From JACKOD01 sp041591635 (GTDB lineage: Bacteria > Pseudomonadota > Gammaproteobacteria > Pseudomonadales > Oleiphilaceae): a stretch of 5,164 bases of DNA. Both the position numbers and the translations under genes were made by a program. Shown here piece by piece: positions 1 to 5,164 of the stretch. Position 1 is the stretch's first letter; the number at the start of each line of letters is the position of its first letter. Below the pieces are notes generated by a model that saw only the letters and a list, made by a program, of their open reading frames with translations, ran no database searches and was not told where the DNA came from. The stretch lies in NCBI GenBank assembly GCA_041591635.1, contig JBFHRO010000233.1:1-5164 (forward strand), read 5' to 3'.

Positions 1-2
1 CC

Positions 3-419
3 GAAGCCAACTATGAAGACTGGTTTGAATACGCCCAGTCGGATGAACATAAAGCCGAAGCCAGAGCAGACCGCTTGAGCGACTGGTTTGGAACCCTGAA
101 CGATGCCCAGGTGGCACGGGTGCGGGCAGGGGCCCGGCTGGAGCCCAACGAGCGCCAGATTCGCATCGACAACAGTTTGCAGTGGCGTGAGCGCATGATT
201 CTGGCGGCGCTCTCTGGCGACCAGGGCGAGATTGCGCGCTGGATTCGCCAGCCCGACCGCTGGTGGACGCCAGACTATGCCGCGCTGCATCAGCGCACCT
301 TGCAACAGGTACGTGCGACCGTATTCGACTTGTTGCCCACCCTCAGCACCCGCCAGCGCCAGCATATCGAATATCGTGTCAGTGACTGGATCGAGACGCT
401 GGAGGCGGTTAATCATTAG
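3..419 (+). CDS. C-terminal part of a DUF6279-type lipoprotein (5' end outside window)
   Basis: The reading frame is open from base 3 to a TAG at 417-419 and gives 138 residues with no start, so the gene begins upstream of the window. The fragment is rich in Trp, Arg and Gln and predicted mostly helical. Two segments recall the DUF6279 family of proteobacterial lipoproteins: the 'RLSDWFGTLNDAQVARV' stretch near fragment residue 23, and the C-terminal 'LPTLSTRQRQHIEYRVSDWI', which fits the family's 'L(T/S)..QR.H...R...YI..L' ending. Family members are roughly twice this length and carry an N-terminal lipobox; that part would lie upstream and is not seen. The function of the family is unknown; an envelope location is inferred from the family only. 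An internal TTG at 75 could be taken as a start, but the frame is coding-like before it. The family call comes from remembered motifs and is moderately secure. Confidence 0.65.
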   Translation, partial: EANYEDWFEYAQSDEHKAEARADRLSDWFGTLNDAQVARVRAGARLEPNERQIRIDNSLQWRERMILAALSGDQGEIARWIRQPDRWWTPDYAALHQRTLQQVRATVFDLLPTLSTRQRQHIEYRVSDWIETLEAVNH

Positions 420-470
420 CCGCTCGCGGCGCTTGAATATCCGTGCCCTGTGCGCTGCGTCACCCTGGAA

Positions 471-498
471 AAAAAAGCCCGATGGTGCGGGTTGTTTC
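471..498 (+). terminator. Weak terminator-like hairpin after the lipoprotein gene
   Basis: An A-run (471-476) leads into GCCCG (477-481), a 6-base loop, then CGGGT (488-492) and a T-rich tail (492-497). The layout is that of a degenerate rho-independent terminator, with A-rich and T-rich flanks that can partly extend the stem through A-T pairs. The stem is only five pairs, one of them G-T, and the T-tract is broken by a G. It would separate the lipoprotein gene from the regulator gene. Termination is probable but inefficient. Confidence 0.4.
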
Positions 499-521
499 GA
501 TCAGTGATTTAGTGGCATTAT
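493..521 (+). promoter_or_regulatory. Possible promoter of the TetR gene with small dyad
   Basis: TTGTTT (493-498) and CATTAT (516-521) are separated by exactly 17 bases and fit a weak sigma-70 promoter (3/6 and 4/6 consensus matches). A short perfect dyad, ATCA-G-TGAT (500-508), lies between the two boxes, where a self-regulating TetR protein could bind, although it is shorter than a typical TetR operator. Transcription would then start near 528, past the ATG at 520. Supported by pattern only; promoters of this quality occur by chance. Confidence 0.25.
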
Positions 522-1140
522 GGGTGACATGAATGAAGAAGCCCAAAAACGCCGCTATCAAATGTCAAAACGGGCCGATGCCTTTGCGCAAACGGCGAAA
601 GACATTTTTGACGCCACCACAGGGTTGTGGCATGAACACCCCATTGCCGATATTACGCTTGAGGCCGTTGCGCAGCGGGCCGGGGTATCGGTGCGTACCA
701 TTATTCGCCGTTATGGCTCCAAAGAAGGCTTGTTTGAAGCCTGCATCCAGAACTATGCCACCGATATGGAGGCTAACCGCGACAGAGCCCGGCCCGGCGA
801 CGTTGAAGCGGCCATTCACGGCTTGCTGCAGGATTACGAAGCCCATGGCGATGCCATGATTCGTACCCTGGCGGTGGAAGCACAACTGGATATTGCCTGC
901 CAGGTGCTCAAAGTAGGTCGAAGACACCACAGGTGCTGGTGTGAGCGCATGTTTGCCCCCCATCTGCCAGACCAGGAAAGCGCCGACTACGAGCCCCTGC
1001 TGCGGGCCTTCGTGGCCGCCACCGACTTGTACTTATGGAAACTGTTGCGGCGCGATCTCAAGCAAACGCTGAATGAAACGCAGGACACCCTGATGAAGCT
1101 GGTCAAGGGGTTGATCGTCACCCATCAGGGACAGAAGTAA
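520..1140 (+). CDS. TetR/AcrR-family transcriptional regulator
   Basis: This 206-residue protein has the usual TetR length and layout. The DNA-binding domain spans residues 16-72: helix 1 is followed by the helix-turn-helix 'TLEAVAQRAGVSVRTIIRRY' (46-65) and the family hallmark 'GSKEGLF' (66-72). The rest is a helical ligand-binding and dimerisation domain. Its 'GDVEAAIHGLLQDYEAHGDA' segment, an R-x-x-H-x-x-W motif near 140, and the C-terminal 'FVAATDLYLWKLLRRDL' match a TetR subfamily I recall as often adjacent to GT1-type glycosyltransferases, as here. It probably acts as a dimeric repressor of its own operon, released by a small lipophilic ligand; that role is inferred. The start is uncertain: ATG codons at 520, 529 and 562 all leave the HTH intact, and none has a good ribosome site. 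The stop lies 15 bases before the glycosyltransferase start, implying co-transcription. Confidence 0.9.
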   Translation: MGDMNEEAQKRRYQMSKRADAFAQTAKDIFDATTGLWHEHPIADITLEAVAQRAGVSVRTIIRRYGSKEGLFEACIQNYATDMEANRDRARPGDVEAAIHGLLQDYEAHGDAMIRTLAVEAQLDIACQVLKVGRRHHRCWCERMFAPHLPDQESADYEPLLRAFVAATDLYLWKLLRRDLKQTLNETQDTLMKLVKGLIVTHQGQK

Positions 1141-1155
1141 AAAGGACAGAAGTAA
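1129..1155 (+). repeat. 15-base tandem duplication at the TetR/glycosyltransferase junction
   Basis: GGACAGAAGTAA occurs at 1129-1140 and again at 1144-1155, period 15; the identity runs 13 bases if the following A is included. The first copy encodes the last residues and the TAA stop of the regulator. The second copy supplies the AAAGGA ribosome site (1141-1146), nine bases before the ATG at 1156. Removing one unit would put the stop directly against the start (TAAATG), a classic translational-coupling arrangement, so the repeat looks like a recent slippage duplication that spaced the two genes apart. Confidence 0.85.
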
Positions 1156-2430
1156 ATGCAAGCAGGCCATGCCGACCAACAGAGTTACCTGTTCATAACC
1201 TGGGAGGGTGGCGGTAACGTGCCCCCTGTCTTGGGGCTGGCTCAACGACTGGTTGCACGCGGTCATCGGGTGCGCATTCTGACCGAGCCCTGTCTGAGTC
1301 TGGCGGTGCGCGCCATAGGCGCGGAGTTCATTCCTTTTGTCCGGCACTTCACGCGCACTGACAGAACCCAGGACATGATTCAGGACTGGCGCGGTGGCCC
1401 CATGAATATGGCTACCTTCGACAATGTGATTGTGGGCCCGGCGGCAGAGGTAGCGGCAGAAACTGTGGCGGCGTTGCGGCAGAGTCCGACGGATGTGGTC
1501 GTGGCCGACCTTATGATGGCAGGCAGCCTGATTGCTGCCGAGGCAGAGGGCGTGGCGAGTGTCGCGCTGTTTCACATGCCGGAATACCTGCCGGGGCCGA
1601 ACCGGCCGCCGGGCGGTTTTGGCCTTAACCCCTGGCCGGGGCCCTGGGGGCGCGCACGTGACCGAGTGCTGGGGTGGCTGTTCGGCCGGGTCACTGCAAG
1701 GTATTTGACAGTGCTTAACCAAGTGAGGGCGCAATGGGGGTTGGCGCCCGTGGCATCCTTTGCGGATATTTATCATGGTGCCGGGCTGCGGCTGATGCAA
1801 ACCTCCAGGGCGTTTGATTTTCCGCTGCAACCGGCACCGGACAATGTTCGTTATGTCGGGCCGATTCTCGATGACCCCGATTGGGCACAGGATCAGCAAG
1901 TGCGGCTGCCAGAGGATGACGGCACGCCGCTGGTGGTGGTGAGCCTGTCATCCACCTTCCAAAACCAGCAGGCTACGCTTCAAAACCTGATCGCCGCCAT
2001 TGGTCGATTACCCGTTCGCGGGCTGGTAACCCTGGGGCCAGCGATGGCAAAAGAGCAGTTCGAGGCCCCGAAGAACCTGACGCTGTTACCCTCGTACCCC
2101 CACAGTCGGCTGTTTCCCCGGGCGCAACTCGTAGTGACCCATGCCGGCCATGGCACCCTCATGCGTGCGTTGGCCAGTTCTGTGCCTTTGGTGTGCCTGC
2201 CCATGGGGCGTGACCAAAACGACAATGCCGCCAGGGTCGTTTGCCTGGGTGCAGGTGTGAAGCTCAGCCCTAAGGCCAGGCCGGCACAGATGGCCGATGC
2301 TATTACGCGGGTGCTCAATGAGCCGGATTTTGCCCGCAATGCAAGGCGCTTGAGTGCGGCGATTCTGGACGATGTGCGTACCGACAAGGCAAGTGACGAG
2401 CTGGAACAGTTGGCACGGCGATGCCGTTGA
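1156..2430 (+). CDS. GT1-type (MGT/UGT-like) glycosyltransferase, GT-B fold
   Basis: The enzyme (424 residues, typical for the family) would transfer a sugar from a nucleotide donor to a small, probably hydrophobic acceptor in the cytoplasm; there is no signal peptide or clear membrane segment. The N-terminal Rossmann domain opens with 'FITWEGGGNVPPVLGLAQRL' (13-32), followed by 'RGHRVRILTEP' and 'DVVVADLMMAG' (113-123). The linker is 'NVRYVGPILDDPDW' from 230. The C-terminal donor-binding domain holds 'VVTHAGHGT' ending at 334 and 'PMGRDQNDNA' (349-358), where His329 and Asp353-Gln354 match the diphosphate- and sugar-binding positions of PSPG-like motifs. Oddly, Asn21 sits where many GT1 enzymes have their catalytic His (G-H-V-x-P becomes G-N-V-P-P); I recall this 'GGGNVPP' variant as typical of a subgroup. 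The ATG at 1156 has AAAGGA nine bases upstream. The adjacent TetR gene suggests ligand-inducible expression. The acceptor (lipid, carotenoid, macrolide or other) cannot be told. Confidence 0.9.
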   Translation: MQAGHADQQSYLFITWEGGGNVPPVLGLAQRLVARGHRVRILTEPCLSLAVRAIGAEFIPFVRHFTRTDRTQDMIQDWRGGPMNMATFDNVIVGPAAEVAAETVAALRQSPTDVVVADLMMAGSLIAAEAEGVASVALFHMPEYLPGPNRPPGGFGLNPWPGPWGRARDRVLGWLFGRVTARYLTVLNQVRAQWGLAPVASFADIYHGAGLRLMQTSRAFDFPLQPAPDNVRYVGPILDDPDWAQDQQVRLPEDDGTPLVVVSLSSTFQNQQATLQNLIAAIGRLPVRGLVTLGPAMAKEQFEAPKNLTLLPSYPHSRLFPRAQLVVTHAGHGTLMRALASSVPLVCLPMGRDQNDNAARVVCLGAGVKLSPKARPAQMADAITRVLNEPDFARNARRLSAAILDDVRTDKASDELEQLARRCR

Positions 2431-2441
2431 AGGCCCGGCGT

Positions 2442-2465
2442 AGGCCCCGTAGTGCGGCGGGGCTT
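2442..2465. terminator. GC-rich inverted repeat between convergent genes
   Basis: AGGCCCCG (2442-2449) pairs with CGGGGCTT (2458-2465), giving eight pairs (one G-T) around an 8-base loop, 12 bases after the glycosyltransferase stop. There is no clear T-tract on either side, so it is not a textbook intrinsic terminator. Its place right after the stop fits transcript-end protection or a terminator of the + strand operon. Confidence 0.4.
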
Positions 2466-2475
2466 GGCACCAGGG

Positions 2476-2495
2476 CCGCGGCTTAATGGCCGCGG
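2476..2495. terminator. Perfect 7-pair inverted repeat overlapping a stop codon
   Basis: CCGCGGC (2476-2482) and GCCGCGG (2489-2495) flank the loop TTAATG (2483-2488). The stop codon of the - strand gene is the TTA at 2483-2485, so the hairpin forms across the end of that coding sequence; the right arm encodes part of its last residues. With no T-tract, intrinsic termination is doubtful. It may stabilise the transcript end, or act on both strands with the neighbouring repeat at 2442-2465. Confidence 0.4.
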
Positions 2496-3616
2496 ACGTT
2501 CATTGAATATTCAATCTTCAGGTCGGTAATTTCGACATTGCCAATCGATACGCCGTCATCGCTCAGTGCAATGGCATCGATGTCAATATCGCCCTTGATG
2601 GCGCCGCCGATCTGCAAGGCCGAGCCGGAGACGGACCCCAGATACCATTTCATGTGACCAAAGCCGAAGGACTCGGTAGCTCTGTCGTCCGGGGTGCCCA
2701 AAATGCCATCGGCGCCCCTGTGGTAATTCAGTCCGGTAGTGTCGCCGCGGCGGTTGTGAAACCGAAAGCCCGAGATCGACATGGCGAACAGGTCGATGTT
2801 CACACTCAGGTCACTGATTTCAAAATAGTCACTGATCATCATTTTGCTGTCGGGAACACCCTGGGTGCTGCCGTTGCCCCGGTTCTGAATGATGATGTCG
2901 AGGGGCCCCGTCAAGACTTCGGCATTAAAGTTGGAGATCAAGGTGGTGCCATCGGCCGGATTCGAGCCCACGGCATAGCGAGCGTTGTTCAGTGTGACTG
3001 CCCCAATGCGCACACCAAAGGGCGCCGAATTGCGCCAGTCATCAATGGCATCTGCAAAGGCGTTGCCGGGCAAGTGCGTAGGGCCACCCGCGAGCGCTCG
3101 ATCGCTGTCTGTCTCGCGGTCGTACACAGAGCCGTCAAAGAGTTCTACCGAGGTGTTGTGAATAACCAGGTCACCGTCACCGTGAAACTGGGCTTCATCG
3201 TTGTTCGCAATGGCGGCCGCCCAAGCCGCATCGGGGGCATCGACCAGGTTGTAGTAGTGGTCGAGATCCGAGAAGCCATAACTCATAGGAGTAGCCCCAT
3301 CAACAATATCAATCACCATCTTCCAGTTTTCAAATCTGCCTGTAACGCCGGTATGGCCGGTGCGATCGGCGCCGCCCCAGGCAACGTCTTTCAGGCTCAG
3401 GTAGCCCTCATCGCGGTAAGCGATTTCGCGGATATTCAATTGAAGATCCAGCTCCAGAGTCAGGCCAGACTGACCTGTGACCTTGCTCATGGTGTGATCA
3501 TCCAGTGCTTTGAAGTCTGCCTGTGCCGAAACGGTCAGGCAAAGTCCGATGGCCAGCTTTGGCCAGCGTGGCTTGAGCGGGGTTGGGGGTCTTGTGTGGG
3601 ATAGTAACCGGTTCAT
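2483..3616 (-). CDS. Sec-exported Asp-rich 'VTGQ' surface protein (DUF6160/FilA-like)
   Basis: The product is 377 residues long. A basic N-terminus is followed by a short hydrophobic core (LAIGLCLTV, 21-29) and a likely signal peptidase I site after A31-Q32-A33. The mature protein begins 'DFKALDDHTMSKVTGQSGLT' (34-53). That 'ALDD..M..VTGQ.GLT' signature marks a poorly known family of exported gammaproteobacterial proteins, recalled as DUF6160 and related to FilA-type pilus-associated proteins. The rest looks like repeated beta-strands rich in Asp, Gly and Asn, with no cysteine after the signal. Residues 301-311 (GADGILGTPDD) resemble a Ca-binding Asp loop of the kind seen in RTX-like and other secreted proteins; 'HGDGD' at 145-149 is similar in flavour. 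The ATG at 3616 has GAAGG at 3624-3628, seven bases upstream. The lyase-like lipoprotein gene lies 169 bases upstream on the same strand. Envelope or surface location is likely; its biochemical role is unknown. Confidence 0.75.
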   Translation of the reverse strand: MNRLLSHTRPPTPLKPRWPKLAIGLCLTVSAQADFKALDDHTMSKVTGQSGLTLELDLQLNIREIAYRDEGYLSLKDVAWGGADRTGHTGVTGRFENWKMVIDIVDGATPMSYGFSDLDHYYNLVDAPDAAWAAAIANNDEAQFHGDGDLVIHNTSVELFDGSVYDRETDSDRALAGGPTHLPGNAFADAIDDWRNSAPFGVRIGAVTLNNARYAVGSNPADGTTLISNFNAEVLTGPLDIIIQNRGNGSTQGVPDSKMMISDYFEISDLSVNIDLFAMSISGFRFHNRRGDTTGLNYHRGADGILGTPDDRATESFGFGHMKWYLGSVSGSALQIGGAIKGDIDIDAIALSDDGVSIGNVEITDLKIEYSMNVRGH

Positions 3617-3663
3617 GGGCCTGCCTTCGTAAGTGCTGACGCGAGTGCGTTGTCGTGTTGATT

Positions 3664-3692
3664 CATATTGGCGGCACTAATGCTGACACCAA
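3664..3692 (-). promoter_or_regulatory. Candidate promoter of the VTGQ-protein gene
   Basis: On the - strand, TTGGTG (3692-3687) and AATATG (3669-3664) are 17 bases apart and could be -35 and -10 boxes, giving a leader of about 40 bases before the ATG at 3616. The -35 box coincides with the proximal copy of the TTGGTGTCA repeat, so a protein binding that repeat would directly compete with or recruit RNA polymerase. The -10 match is poor. Confidence 0.25.
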
Positions 3693-3724
3693 ATAATAAT
3701 GGTGGCAATTGGCGTGACACCAAT
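3667..3724. promoter_or_regulatory. Repeat/dyad array, probable regulator-binding region
   Basis: In the 169-base gap between the two - strand genes, TGACACCAA occurs at 3684-3692 and 3715-3723, exactly 31 bases apart (about three helical turns). ATTGGCG occurs at 3667-3673 and 3708-3714. The distal copies combine into a 17-base dyad at 3708-3724, ATTGG-CGTGACA-CCAAT, whose arms agree at 7 of 8 positions around a central G. The array lies 51-108 bases upstream of the ATG at 3616, where operators and activator sites usually sit. An AT-rich stretch (3691-3700) lies between the two copies. The cognate regulator is not known. Confidence 0.5.
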
Positions 3725-3785
3725 GTGAGACCTGGTTACGCTTTCGCTCCCAAAACACATAAAGCGCGTTAGGCGATCGTTTGTG

Positions 3786-4976
3786 TTAGAAGTCGTCGCA
3801 GCTGTTGGCCACCTGGAAATTGGCGAAGTACGAATATTGGGTTACGGGGGAGCCCTGGGTCAGGTCGATCCCCTGGCCAAACAGGGCATGAAACAAAATG
3901 CCCGAAACCGGCACCTTGCCGCCGAGCGTAATGGTCAGGTTCTGTTCGTCGTAGACCAGCGCGTTTTCGTACCACACTCGCATGTAACCATTGGCCATGC
4001 CATGGTCATTCAGGCGGATTTCCTGGCGGATATTGGTCCACTTGCCTTTGATGGGTGCAAAGGTTTCCGGCTTGGCGGTCTTCATCACCATGCCTTCGCC
4101 ATAGGGCAAGTCACACAGCCAGGTGGAGCGGCACTCGCCTTCATACATCCAGGGAATGGCTTCGTAGAACATCTGGGTCTTGGGGTAGCCCAGGCTGCTG
4201 AGGTTGCGGTACGAGAAACGCGCCGAAAAGCAGCTGGCAGAATCGTACTTGTAGGGCCCGGCACAGACGGTGGCATCCAGCTTGACACCCGAATCCGGGT
4301 TGTAGCCATACAGGCCCGGCAACTTGCCGCCGATCTCGCCGAAGTCGAAATCCTTATCAAACAAAAAGTCGAACGACAGGCAGGCCTTTTTTTCATCGTC
4401 CAGCTTCATGGGCGGTTGAAACAGCATGCCAGCGCCGCTTTCGGTGGTGACGCCATCCTTGACGTATTTCACCCGCAATACCTGGTGGTTGGCATCATAA
4501 GGATCGCTGACCCGTTCCACCTCGTTGGTTCCCCAATAGCCGTTGGTCAGGGCGCCGGTGGCTTCGTTCCAGGCCACCAGGCCCCAGCGTTCTTTCCAGT
4601 TTTTCTCGCCCAGGGTGTCGTTACCGCGCCAGACCAGAGACTTTTCGACCTTGGTGGGCTCGAGGGTTTCGGTCGTCTGTGTGGATTCCGGACTTTGGGC
4701 GGTTTGGCCTGCTGTCGATGCGGCCACGGGTGCCGTCACGGCAGAGGATTCACCTCCGGTGGTGTCGCTGGTTTGGGTAGCCTCGGGCGTGCCGGCTTCA
4801 GGTGAGGCGCTGTTGGCAGCAGTGTCGGCGGTAGTGCTGGCGGTGGCGGGGATGAAATCCGCTTCGGTGGCGGTGGCGTCGCATCCGGTCAAGCCTGTGA
4901 GGCTGGCGGCGGTAACAGTGAAGGAAAAAATGACAGATCTCACTGCCAGGCCAAGGGGAGTAGGAGAGAATTTCAT
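3786..4976 (-). CDS. Lipoprotein with polysaccharide lyase family 14-like domain
   Basis: From the ATG at 4976 the protein has 396 residues. It has a lipoprotein signal peptide with lipobox L29-T30-G31-C32; Asp at +2 would favour inner-membrane retention under the enterobacterial Lol rule. Residues 33-110 are a low-complexity Thr/Ala/Ser/Glu tether. From about 113 the domain follows the PL14 (alginate/polyuronate lyase) pattern: 'CLSFDFLFDKDFDFGEIGGK' (199-218), 'KLPGLYGY' (218-225), 'CFSARFSYR' (249-257), 'IRQEIRLND' (316-324), 'VWYENALVYD' (334-343) and the closing 'YSYFANFQV' (381-389). Lys218, Ser251 and Arg253 align with residues important in characterised PL14 lyases as I recall them. 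The usual Tyr-x-Tyr pair appears as Y271-E-A273, so activity or substrate may differ. Six cysteines (199, 238, 249, 281, 288, 393) suggest periplasmic disulfides. A TTG at 5069 gives a 31-residue extension that would bury the signal peptide, so it is rejected; GGAG lies ten bases before the ATG. Confidence 0.8.
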   Translation of the reverse strand: MKFSPTPLGLAVRSVIFSFTVTAASLTGLTGCDATATEADFIPATASTTADTAANSASPEAGTPEATQTSDTTGGESSAVTAPVAASTAGQTAQSPESTQTTETLEPTKVEKSLVWRGNDTLGEKNWKERWGLVAWNEATGALTNGYWGTNEVERVSDPYDANHQVLRVKYVKDGVTTESGAGMLFQPPMKLDDEKKACLSFDFLFDKDFDFGEIGGKLPGLYGYNPDSGVKLDATVCAGPYKYDSASCFSARFSYRNLSSLGYPKTQMFYEAIPWMYEGECRSTWLCDLPYGEGMVMKTAKPETFAPIKGKWTNIRQEIRLNDHGMANGYMRVWYENALVYDEQNLTITLGGKVPVSGILFHALFGQGIDLTQGSPVTQYSYFANFQVANSCDDF

Positions 4977-5094
4977 GCTTGCGGTGCTCCGGTGTTGGTT
5001 GTCGAATCGATCGGTACTCGCCCTCCATAACGAATGACGCCGTGATCGGTTGACAGCCAAAGAGCACAATTACATTTCTTTACCTTTTGAAAAA

Positions 5095-5122
5095 ATGATA
5101 AATGCCGGTTTTTGAGGGTAAA
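5095..5122 (-). promoter_or_regulatory. Candidate sigma-70 promoter of the lyase-like lipoprotein gene
   Basis: On the - strand, TTTACC (5122-5117) is followed after 16 bases by TATCAT (5100-5095), 4/6 and 5/6 matches to the -35 and -10 consensus. The region is clearly more AT-rich than the flanking genes. Transcription would start near 5088, giving a leader of roughly 110 bases before the ATG at 4976. That leader (4977-5088) shows no convincing riboswitch-like or other fold by eye. Confidence 0.4.
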
Positions 5123-5164
5123 CGATAAAGACCTAAGGCATGGCGACCAAGGCCGAAGGCACTC

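Noticed and set aside
1033..1899. 288-codon open frame on the - strand across the TetR end and glycosyltransferase
   Set aside because: It spans two well-supported genes on the other strand, and its product is rich in Arg, His, Pro and Gln without motifs, typical of a shadow frame.
2654..3604. Long open frame (316 codons) on the + strand opposite the VTGQ-type gene
   Set aside because: It is the antisense shadow of a better-supported gene with a signal peptide and ribosome site. Its translation has no domain pattern and is dominated by Val, Ala and Gly, as expected from reverse-complement codon bias.
3739..3766. Possible terminator CGCTTT..AAAGCG after the lyase-like gene
   Set aside because: The stem is six pairs with a 16-base loop and no T-tract in the - strand direction, which is too weak to call.
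3783..4805. Long open frame (340 codons) on the + strand opposite the lyase-like gene
   Set aside because: The opposite strand encodes a clear lipoprotein with PL14-like motifs. The + frame has no recognisable domain or good ribosome site.
4977..5069. N-terminal extension of the lyase-like protein from a TTG codon
   Set aside because: It would put 31 polar, Arg-rich residues before a clear lipoprotein signal peptide. The ATG at 4976 has a usable GGAG site and gives a proper signal.
5140..5164. Possible start of a divergent + strand gene (ATG at 5140)
   Set aside because: Only eight codons lie in the window, and the AAGG before it is one base from the ATG, so there is no support for a real start.

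Overview
The window looks like chromosomal DNA of a GC-rich gammaproteobacterium, probably marine or environmental (of the Marinobacter/Alcanivorax/Ketobacter kind). This rests on protein style: a DUF6279-type lipoprotein, a secreted protein with the 'ALDD..M..VTGQ.GLT' N-terminus common in such bacteria, and gammaproteobacterial-looking lipoprotein and Sec signals. No database was searched, so the taxonomy is inference. No tRNA, rRNA, CRISPR array, insertion sequence or phage gene is visible.

Left half, + strand. The window opens inside the 3' half of a gene resembling DUF6279 lipoproteins (ends at 419). A 100-base gap follows, with a weak terminator-like hairpin and a possible promoter. Next come a TetR-family regulator (520-1140) and a GT-B fold glycosyltransferase of the GT1/MGT type (1156-2430). 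These two are almost certainly one operon, separated by 15 bases that are one unit of a short tandem duplication. The likely logic is a regulator sensing a small lipophilic molecule and controlling the enzyme that glycosylates it. Neither donor nor acceptor sugar can be read from the sequence.

Right half, - strand. Two exported proteins are read leftward and converge on the glycosyltransferase. The upstream one (3786-4976) is a lipoprotein with a Thr/Ala/Ser-rich tether and a C-terminal domain closely resembling polysaccharide lyase family 14 (alginate/polyuronate lyases). The downstream one (2483-3616) is a Sec-exported, Asp-rich protein of the VTGQ type (DUF6160/FilA-like) with a Ca-binding-like Asp loop. 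The 169-base gap between them holds a compact set of repeats centred on TGACACCAA, including a 17-base near-perfect dyad, which looks like a regulator-binding region for the 2483-3616 gene. The convergent junction (2431-2482) holds two GC-rich inverted repeats.

The parts most worth follow-up are the lyase-like lipoprotein with an altered active-site tyrosine pair, its pairing with the VTGQ-type surface protein, and the repeat/operator array between them. No clear novel defence or mobile system is present.
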